This document shows positions 1 through 5,386 of a DNA stretch of 6,638 nucleotides, piece after piece. The notes under the pieces are model-generated. The model searched no databases. It saw only the letters and a list, made by a program, of their open reading frames with translations, and had not been told where the DNA came from. Position 1 is the stretch's first letter; every line of letters starts with the position of its first letter. The position numbers and the translations under genes are program-made. Source of the stretch: a bacterium UBA2214 (lineage in GTDB: Bacteria; Zhuqueibacterota; Zhuqueibacteria; Residuimicrobiales; Residuimicrobiaceae); assembly GCA_002327255.1 (NCBI GenBank), contig DCUM01000252.1:1-6638 (forward strand), in the 5' to 3' direction.

Positions 1-38
1 CCGCAAACACCCTGAAGCAGTTTTATCAAAAACCTCAT
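1..38 (-). CDS. Possible 5' end of a further gene, cut by the window edge
   Basis: An ATG at 38-36 opens a frame that stays open to the window edge. It reads MRFLIKLLQGVC, a basic residue followed by a hydrophobic run, which would suit the start of a signal peptide or a membrane protein. The ATG lies 21 bases after the amidohydrolase stop, a spacing normal for a co-transcribed next gene, and no terminator is visible between them. Against it, the bases before the ATG are a G-rich run with no proper Shine-Dalgarno site, and twelve codons are too few to show coding character. No function can be given. Confidence 0.3.
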   Translation of the reverse strand, partial: MRFLIKLLQGVC

Positions 39-59
39 GTCCGCCCCCCCAATACCCCA

Positions 60-1733
60 CTATGCAGAATGTCGCAAAACCTTTCCAGCATATTTGCCCG
101 TAGGGGTTCCTTTTTCGAGGGTCAGCTGACCATTGACCAGGACATATTCGATGCCTTGCGCATATTGATGCGGCGCAGTGAAGGTGGCTTTGTCGATGAT
201 CGTTTCGGGATTAAAGATGGTAATGTCCGCAAAATAGTTCCTCTCGATTCTCCCCCTCCCTTTTAGTCCCAATTTCTCAGCGGGCATGCCGGTCATTTTT
301 TTCACCGCGGTTTGCAAATCAAATAATTTTTCTTCCCGGCAGTAGCGCCCCAATACCCTGGGAAAGGTTCCATAGAATCTGGGATGCGGCTTGCCTTCCG
401 ACAATTTTCCGTGCACCGAGGCCACACTGCCATCGGAACCGATCATCACCAGGTCCGATTGCAACGTTTTTCTCAGATTATCCTCATCCATGGCGAACCC
501 GACGATACTGACAGTGTTGTCATTGGCAATGAGCAGTTCAATCACATAATCCAGCGGGTCACGTTTCTTTTCTTCTGCGCATTGTAGTATGGACTTGCCT
601 TCCAACACTCTATACTCGGGATTTTTGCACGAAGCGACGACCACGCGATCCCAGCCGCCTATTCTGCTGCATCTGCTCTCCGCATACTCTTTTATCGCCT
701 TATGATTTCGGGGATCTTTCAGTTTCATGAGTATTTCCGCATTGCCGCCCTGGCGAGCGGAAAGGGGTAAAAATTGGGAAAGCCCCGTCGAGTAGGCAAT
801 GTAGGGATATCGATCCGCATGAACGGGCAGTCCGGAGGCATGGGCCTGGTGAAGCAGTTCCAGCATCTTGTCCTTTTTATGCCAATTCGCCTTGTTGCAG
901 GCTTTAAAGTGGGATAATTCCGTCGCTACTTCCGCCTCCCGGCAAATGCTCAGGGCCTCTTCGATGGCTTCGAGCACCGTATCGTCTTCATTGCGCATAT
1001 GGGTCGCATAGATGCCGTTTTTCTGCGACACCACTTTGCACAACGCGATCAGTTCAGCGGTGGAGGCATAGCTGCCCGGCGCATACTCCAGCCCCGTCGA
1101 CAGTCCCAGACTGCCGTGTTCCATGGATTCCGCAAGGATTTCCTGCATCCTGGAAATTTGTGGCGGTGTTGCGGGGACATCGTGCTTGCCGACGATGAAA
1201 GCGCGCAAATCGCCATGTCCGGTGAAAGTGGCATAATTGAGGGCGATCTTTTTTTCTTCCAGGGCGCTGAAAAATCCATCAAGCTTGTGCCAGTTCACTT
1301 CAAGGCCATGCTTCTCGGCACTTGTCCTATACAACGTCTGAAAATCTTCATCGTTCAGAGGAAATGGCGAAGAGCCGCAATTGCCGCCGATCTCCGTCGT
1401 CACGCCCTGATGGAGTTTGCTGTCTCCTTCGCGACACACCAGCAGGCGCGTATCGGTGTGCGTATGAATATCGATAAAACCGGGGGAGACGGCGAGACCT
1501 TGTGCATCGATGATCCGGTCAGCAGAAGAACCGGACAAATCGGCAATGGCCGCGATGCGCTCACCTCTGATGCCGATATCTGTGGCTGCCGGCGCGGCGC
1601 CGCTGCCATCGCAGACCCGGCCGTTTTTGATGATGACATCGAACCGGTTGCTGCAGCGCAAACCGAAAAGAGCACCTGCCGACGCTGCGGCAGCGGTTGT
1701 GAGGAAACGGCGGCGTGATATCTTGTTTTTCAT
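60..1733 (-). CDS. Tat-exported amidohydrolase, N-acyl-D-amino-acid deacylase (D-aminoacylase) family
   Basis: This 557-residue protein belongs to the amidohydrolase superfamily, D-aminoacylase branch, whose members hydrolyse N-acyl-D-amino acids to a carboxylate and a free D-amino acid. It starts with a twin-arginine signal (SRRRFL, residues 6-11), an Ala-rich hydrophobic segment (12-25) and Cys27, so export in folded form to the periplasm is expected. Family landmarks occur in order: FDVIIKNG (31-38), the metal motif HTH (90-92), GGNCG with the bridging Cys119, ATHMR (His245), SHFK (His275, Lys277), DRYPY (307-311), GSDGS (Asp434) and PHPRFYG (449-455, Arg452). These match the metal ligands and substrate-contact positions known from the Alcaligenes enzyme. 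A C-terminal small-domain segment (ADITIFNP, about 502-509) completes the fold. All expected catalytic residues are present. The enzyme is longer than the roughly 480-residue cytoplasmic forms, partly because of the signal. The start is chosen by the Tat signal; the Shine-Dalgarno site (GAAGAG at 1742-1747) is weak. The acyl group and side chain preferred cannot be read from the sequence; turnover of D-amino-acid material from peptidoglycan or peptides is inference. Confidence 0.92.
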   Translation of the reverse strand: MKNKISRRRFLTTAAAASAGALFGLRCSNRFDVIIKNGRVCDGSGAAPAATDIGIRGERIAAIADLSGSSADRIIDAQGLAVSPGFIDIHTHTDTRLLVCREGDSKLHQGVTTEIGGNCGSSPFPLNDEDFQTLYRTSAEKHGLEVNWHKLDGFFSALEEKKIALNYATFTGHGDLRAFIVGKHDVPATPPQISRMQEILAESMEHGSLGLSTGLEYAPGSYASTAELIALCKVVSQKNGIYATHMRNEDDTVLEAIEEALSICREAEVATELSHFKACNKANWHKKDKMLELLHQAHASGLPVHADRYPYIAYSTGLSQFLPLSARQGGNAEILMKLKDPRNHKAIKEYAESRCSRIGGWDRVVVASCKNPEYRVLEGKSILQCAEEKKRDPLDYVIELLIANDNTVSIVGFAMDEDNLRKTLQSDLVMIGSDGSVASVHGKLSEGKPHPRFYGTFPRVLGRYCREEKLFDLQTAVKKMTGMPAEKLGLKGRGRIERNYFADITIFNPETIIDKATFTAPHQYAQGIEYVLVNGQLTLEKGTPTGKYAGKVLRHSA

Positions 1734-1904
1734 GATTTTTACTCTTCACGTGTGGTTCAGATTTTTTTCGCGAATTCGAGGTACATTCGTTTTCCAGTCC
1801 GTCATGATTGATCCCGGTGGACTCCAGGCACGAAAAAACAGGGCCGCGCAGATTCCCCGCATGGAGGAGAAATTAGATAACGAACACCAGAAAATCAAGT
1901 AATA

Positions 1905-1932
1905 ATATTAACCGAAACCGGATAAACCGCAA
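1905..1932 (-). promoter_or_regulatory. Possible promoter of the amidohydrolase gene
   Basis: On the minus strand TTGCGG (1932-1927) is followed after 16 bases by TAATAT (1910-1905) inside an AT-rich stretch. This is the best sigma70-like pair near the gene that is not blocked by another element, but the match is moderate and it would give a leader of roughly 165 bases. An alternative pair further upstream is TTGGAT with TATAGG after 17 bases (about 2012-1984); a transcript from there would pass through the 1938-1964 hairpin. Confidence 0.3.
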
Positions 1933-1935
1933 CCG
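1910..1935. repeat. Two direct copies of AACCG-N-AACCG, operator-like
   Basis: The pentamer AACCG occurs at 1910, 1916, 1925 and 1931. It forms two 11-base units, AACCGAAACCG and AACCGCAACCG, separated by GATA, so the units repeat every 15 bases. They lie over the spacer and the -35 part of the promoter-like pair upstream of the amidohydrolase. Regularly spaced direct repeats over a promoter are typical of binding sites for a multimeric regulator, but no regulator gene is in the window and the family cannot be named. Chance in an otherwise simple stretch is possible. Confidence 0.4.
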
Positions 1936-1937
1936 CT

Positions 1938-1973
1938 GCCGGGGGAGCAGGCTGCTCGCCCGGCCATTTTTTT
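1938..1973 (+). terminator. Intrinsic terminator facing right, with no visible gene to end
   Basis: Positions 1938-1964 form a 27-base near-perfect palindrome: GCCGGG pairs with CCCGGC and GAGCAG with CTGCTC, with one G-G mismatch between the two stem parts on this strand. It is followed by CA and seven T (1967-1973). This is the form of a rho-independent terminator for rightward transcription. Read leftward it has only A before it and no T tract after it, so it does not serve the minus-strand genes. No plus-strand gene lies to its left. Confidence 0.65.
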
Positions 1974-2049
1974 GTCAAATTGCCTATAAAATTCTGCTCG
2001 AAAGCATCCAACAAGTGACCGGGGAGTCCTTCATCAAACCAGCGTTGGC

Positions 2050-2075
2050 ATGCGCTCTCGCACGGACAGGGGCCT
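2050..2075. repeat. 26-bp direct repeat, copy 1
   Basis: This copy begins ATGCGCTCTC and ends ACAGGGGCCT. It is identical over 26 bases to the sequence at 2148-2173, in the same orientation and exactly 98 bases away. Within it TGCG CTCT CGCA (2051-2062) is a perfect four-pair hairpin. The flanks of the two copies do not match beyond a few bases. Confidence 0.85.
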
Positions 2076-2147
2076 GCCCAGCACGGAAGACGCCCGAAAG
2101 CGTAGCGGAGCGGAGCCGCCGAGGCAGTGATCGTGGAAAACCACGGA

Positions 2148-2173
2148 ATGCGCTCTCGCACGGACAGGGGCCT
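2148..2173. repeat. 26-bp direct repeat, copy 2
   Basis: Identical to the copy at 2050-2075. Its right end abuts the A/T tract of the receptor terminator at 2174, so on the minus strand this repeat is the first sequence after transcription stops. The 72 bases between the copies hold three tandem AGCGG-like pentamers (about 2104-2118) and the hairpin at 2132-2145. The spacing is too long for a two-repeat CRISPR. Confidence 0.85.
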
Positions 2174-2212
2174 AAAAAAATCCCGGGCGCCTCATGGCAG
2201 CACCCGGGATTT
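2174..2212 (-). terminator. Intrinsic terminator of the TonB-dependent receptor gene
   Basis: On the minus strand AAATCCCGGG (2212-2203) pairs with CCCGGGATTT (2187-2178). The stem extends inward by four more pairs, including two G-T pairs, around a seven-base loop. The transcript continues into an unbroken T run (2180-2174). It starts 59 bases after the receptor stop codon. This is a textbook rho-independent terminator and makes read-through into the amidohydrolase unlikely. Confidence 0.92.
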
Positions 2213-2271
2213 CCATTTGCCGATTCTGCGACTCTAACGAGCCACTCCTATGCTCCAGCAGCCATGCGGCC

Positions 2272-5079
2272 TCAGAGTTCGTACTTGAGGCCGGTGTGAA
2301 TCCACCAGGAGTAGAATTCACGCTGAACGGGGCGCGCTGTGTTGCCCATGTAATAGCGCATCGGCTCGTTGTTGAGGTTGATGGCCTGCAGGTAGAACTG
2401 CAGTCCTCTGGTGATCTTTTGGCTGGCGGCAAAATCCCACTGGATGTGGTTGTCATAATAGATGTCTTCATCAGCGGATTCACCCAGTTCATAGAGGAAT
2501 TTGCCATGATAGTTCAGACCGATACGACCCGTGAAACCGCTCTTCTCATAACTGATGGCAAAGTTGGCGATGTTCTGAGATTGACCGGCCAGCGGGATGT
2601 CCTTGCGCTCTTCGCCAGCAAAAACCACAGAGGCCTTGGAGGTGGTGTAGGTATAATTGGCATAGACGCCGAAACCGCTGAGAAAGCCGGGCAGGAAGGT
2701 CAGCTGCTGCTGCCAGTTGAGCTCGACACCGGTGAGGGTTGCCTCTTCGCCCTGGACGGTCTGTTCCACTTCATAGCCGTTGAGGGGACTGGTTTTATCA
2801 TCAATCTTATAAAACGACGGATACATGATATCCTTGAGCTGTTTGTGGAAGACACCGCCGGAAAGGAGACCGATGCCCTGGAAATAGTGCTCGGCCAGGA
2901 GATCGAGATTCATCGAGGTGGTGGGCACCAGCCCGGGATTGCCGATCGACATCTCTTCGTCTGCGTTGTTGATAATGCGGAAGGGCACCAGCGCCTCGTA
3001 ATTGGGCCGGGCCAGTCCGTTGGTGAATGCGGCGCGGACGTTGGTGTTCGGCGTCATGCGGTAGCGCAGATGCAGCATGGGCAAAAAGTGGCTGTACGAA
3101 GCGCTGTTGTTCAGCACCGAGGTGCGCTCGTAATCTCCCTCTTCATCAAAGATCACCTCGCGGCCGGTGTAGTCGGTTTTGGTCATCTCATGGCGAAATC
3201 CGGCGAGGGCCATCAGCTTGCCGAAATTAAGGGTTGTCATGCCATAGAACGAATAGACGTCTTCGGTTGCATTGTAGGTGCCGCCGTCGGTATCCTCGCG
3301 AAGGATCTCACCTTCAAGGTCTTTGCCCTTGTTGGCATTGAAGAAAGCCCAGGTTTTGTCGGAATCGAACGCCGGTGGCATGGGATAATTACCCTGCAAA
3401 AAATTGTCGTTCTTGTAATCACCGACAAAACCGCTCATGGTAACATCATCGTCGCCCTCCCAACCGTATTCCCAAATGTTCTCTTCTCGATCCTTCTTCT
3501 TCATGGTTGCCTTGGCACCCAGCTTAAAGCTGCCAGGATTTTTTCCCAGCATGTAAGGAATTTGCAGGTTGAACTGGGCGTTGAGGTCCTTGTCAGAGGT
3601 GAGATTGTCATGAATCTCTGCCATATCGAATACATGGTGGGCGGGATCGTATTCGTATCCCTCCCCAAGGCTGGTCGTCCATTTCGGCGTATCGGTGTTT
3701 GAAAGATCCAGCTTCAGGTTCGGCTTTTTATCAAGCTTGAAATTGGCCTCAATGTGCATGGGCTCCACCTCCTCGGCATAGCTGTAAGAGAGGCGATAAT
3801 CCAGCTTGATGGCATTGAATTGGTGTTCGCCGCCTGCGGCCATGTTGTAAATCGTCTGGTTTTGATCGCGGTTGCGATACTGCGCATCGATCGCCGCTTT
3901 TGTGATATCCGTCGCTGTAGTGAATGTGCCTTTGCCCGGGCGGATTCGCAGCCGACGCCGGCTTTCGCTGTCATCATAGCGACTGAAAATCCCGTTGAGG
4001 TATATCTTGTGGCCGGGTTTGAGGAGATAATCGAGCGTGCCGGAAAAGGTCATCCTGTCGCGAATGAAGGCATAGTCACGCGTTTCCAGATTCAATAGTG
4101 CCCAATCCACTTCGGTTTTATCCGCAAGTTTGGCGCCGCCCCACTCCATTTCATTGTTGTCCGAACCGCGCTGGCTGCGCTGATAGCTGCCGCTGAACAT
4201 CAGGCCGATGTTCTGCTCTTCGCCGAAGCGATTGCCATAGGTGACGCCGCCCTGATAGATCGGCTTGCCGCGCAGATTGTCATAGCCGCTGCCCGTGGTG
4301 ATGCTGAAGACGCGTCCCGGGTAATCCATGGCGCTCTTGGTGCGCAAGTTCACCGAGCCGCCGATGGCGTTGGCATCCATGTCCGGTGTGAGCGCCTTGG
4401 TGACTTCAATGCCGGCCAACTGATCAGCCGCGATGGCATCCAGGGCCACATAGCGGACATCGCCCTGGGGCGACGGGATTTTTTCCCCATTGATGGTGAC
4501 GCTGCTCAGCTGTGCCGACATGCCGCGCACCAGAATATAGCGTCCTTCACCCTGATCGCGTTCCACGGCAATGCCTGATACGCGCTGCAGCACTTCGGCC
4601 GAGTTCACGTCGGGAAAGCGCTGCATCTGCTCTTCGTCGACAACATTCTGAATGTTCGATGCGGTGCGCTGCTGGCTGAGCGCCTTGATCTGGCCTTCGC
4701 GCAACCCCTTGACCACCACCTCACCACCTTCGATGAGGGTGACCGAGAGGGCGATGTTCTGTTTCACCGTGCCGCCTGCAGCGACCCGGACTGCTGTGGT
4801 GAATTTTTCGTAGCCCAGATAGCTGACCATCAGCGTCTGATTGCCGGCGGGCACATTTTCGATGGCGTATCTGCCCTGCCGGTCGGTCGCAGCGCCCAGA
4901 TACGTCCCTTCGACGACGATGTTAGCCCCCGGCAGGTACGCTCCGGTGCCGGCATCGCTGACCTGACCGGTGATGCGGCCCGTACCCTGGGCCAAGAGCA
5001 TGGAAGCCGCGCATAGCAACGCGACCATAAAAACCAGGACCCCACAAAGACGGATGGAACGTGCTGATTTTGAGAACAT
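2272..5079 (-). CDS. TonB-dependent outer-membrane receptor with N-terminal carboxypeptidase-D-regulatory-like domain
   Basis: This 935-residue protein is a 22-strand outer-membrane transporter that uses TonB-ExbBD energy to import a substrate. I chose the ATG at 5079 because AAGGAGG (5091-5085) sits five bases upstream and a normal signal peptide follows: basic start, hydrophobic 11-29, likely cleavage after LLA (30). An in-frame ATG at 5148 has no ribosome site. A carboxypeptidase-regulatory-like beta-sandwich spans about 34-115 (GRITGQV, YLPGANIVVEGT, GRYAIENVPAG, VSYLGYE). A TonB-box-like EVVVKG is at 120-125. The plug (about 138-248) has SNIQNVVDEEQMQRFPDVN, RDQGEGRYILVRGM, GIEVTKALTPDMDANAIGGS, which strongly resemble the Xanthomonas/Caulobacter-type receptor family (TIGR01782). 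The rest is beta-barrel, ending GLKYEL. No SusD-like partner is present. The phytase gene upstream suggests an inositol phosphate, or a metal bound to phytate, as substrate; this is inference. The frame is intact and the length normal. Confidence 0.95.
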   Translation of the reverse strand: MFSKSARSIRLCGVLVFMVALLCAASMLLAQGTGRITGQVSDAGTGAYLPGANIVVEGTYLGAATDRQGRYAIENVPAGNQTLMVSYLGYEKFTTAVRVAAGGTVKQNIALSVTLIEGGEVVVKGLREGQIKALSQQRTASNIQNVVDEEQMQRFPDVNSAEVLQRVSGIAVERDQGEGRYILVRGMSAQLSSVTINGEKIPSPQGDVRYVALDAIAADQLAGIEVTKALTPDMDANAIGGSVNLRTKSAMDYPGRVFSITTGSGYDNLRGKPIYQGGVTYGNRFGEEQNIGLMFSGSYQRSQRGSDNNEMEWGGAKLADKTEVDWALLNLETRDYAFIRDRMTFSGTLDYLLKPGHKIYLNGIFSRYDDSESRRRLRIRPGKGTFTTATDITKAAIDAQYRNRDQNQTIYNMAAGGEHQFNAIKLDYRLSYSYAEEVEPMHIEANFKLDKKPNLKLDLSNTDTPKWTTSLGEGYEYDPAHHVFDMAEIHDNLTSDKDLNAQFNLQIPYMLGKNPGSFKLGAKATMKKKDREENIWEYGWEGDDDVTMSGFVGDYKNDNFLQGNYPMPPAFDSDKTWAFFNANKGKDLEGEILREDTDGGTYNATEDVYSFYGMTTLNFGKLMALAGFRHEMTKTDYTGREVIFDEEGDYERTSVLNNSASYSHFLPMLHLRYRMTPNTNVRAAFTNGLARPNYEALVPFRIINNADEEMSIGNPGLVPTTSMNLDLLAEHYFQGIGLLSGGVFHKQLKDIMYPSFYKIDDKTSPLNGYEVEQTVQGEEATLTGVELNWQQQLTFLPGFLSGFGVYANYTYTTSKASVVFAGEERKDIPLAGQSQNIANFAISYEKSGFTGRIGLNYHGKFLYELGESADEDIYYDNHIQWDFAASQKITRGLQFYLQAINLNNEPMRYYMGNTARPVQREFYSWWIHTGLKYEL

Positions 5080-5386
5080 TGCTGCCTCCTTGTTAGTTCG
5101 CTTGATAACAAAACTGACAGACTGCTCAGAGATTTGTCCTCCTTTCATTCATGCCAATGGAATGATTTCCGCTGCCGTGGAAAACTGCCTGATCTTTCCG
5201 GTCAGCGTTCCCGGGACGAAGAAACCGTCCTCCTCCTGTCCGTCCGGATGGCGTGCCATCCGGGAGCACCTGGTGACGGTTGGTTCTGTAAATGAAAAAG
5301 AGCGCAGAGATCGCAACGCGGGCTGCCGGCTGCTGTTCCTCGGCCCGCAAAGCATCACCATCCGGACCATCCCGCGTCCGCGCGGA
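5080..5386 (-). other. 307-bp gap between phytase and receptor genes: leader with hairpins, no gene accepted
   Basis: The phytase stop codon (5389-5387) overlaps a seven-pair hairpin with one bulged base (5369-5387). A perfect eight-pair stem, CCGGATGG / CCATCCGG with a four-base loop, lies at 5244-5263. Neither is followed by a T tract on the minus strand, so neither looks like an intrinsic terminator, and the two genes may share a transcript. A weak promoter-like pair (TTGCGA, 18 bases, TTTACA, within about 5286-5315) could give the receptor its own transcript. No cobalamin-riboswitch core could be recognised, though these often precede such receptors. A 73-codon minus-strand frame ending at 5149 lacks a ribosome site and resembles nothing I know. 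Confidence 0.5.
5085..5091 (-). promoter_or_regulatory. Shine-Dalgarno site fixing the receptor start
   Basis: AAGGAGG on the minus strand lies five bases before the ATG at 5079. It decides the start against the upstream in-frame ATG at 5148. A second near-perfect site, AAAGGAGG (5145-5138), lies within the first codons of that longer frame but has no ATG, GTG or TTG at working distance, so it probably does not start a protein. Confidence 0.85.

Larger units (their letters stand above)
1734..2271. other. Intergenic region between receptor and amidohydrolase, structured but without a convincing gene
   Basis: These 538 bases separate the receptor stop from the amidohydrolase start. From right to left they hold the receptor's intrinsic terminator (2174-2212), two copies of a 26-bp repeat (2148-2173, 2050-2075), a short perfect hairpin (2132-2145, CGTGG AAAA CCACG), a plus-strand intrinsic terminator (1938-1973), an AACCG array (1910-1935) and an AT-rich promoter-like stretch (1905-1932). 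The remaining leader (1734-1904) has a 38-codon minus-strand frame (1862-1746) without a ribosome site. A longer minus-strand frame (2161-1895, GTG start) runs through repeat, hairpin and promoter-like DNA alike, and I do not accept it as a gene. Confidence 0.6.

Noticed and set aside
1746..1862. A 38-codon minus-strand frame ending 12 bases before the amidohydrolase ATG, a possible leader peptide
   Set aside because: The ATG follows a pyrimidine-rich stretch without a Shine-Dalgarno site, and the sequence has no run of a single regulatory amino acid.
1895..2161. An 88-codon minus-strand frame from a GTG
   Set aside because: It starts inside the 26-bp repeat, passes through the second repeat copy, the palindrome and the promoter-like DNA, and has no ribosome site.
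2050..2173. A two-repeat CRISPR
   Set aside because: The spacer would be 72 bases, there are only two copies, and no cas gene is near.
2194..3702. A 502-codon open frame on the plus strand
   Set aside because: It lies antisense to the receptor gene, whose minus-strand frame shows family motifs throughout; the plus-strand translation resembles no family and has no ribosome site.
5131..5148. A receptor start at the upstream ATG (5148)
   Set aside because: No ribosome site precedes it, the extra 23 residues are polar and would spoil the signal peptide, and the 5079 start has AAGGAGG at ideal distance.
5080..5386. A cobalamin riboswitch before the TonB receptor
   Set aside because: The conserved B12-box and core motifs are not visible; only unrelated GC-rich hairpins are.
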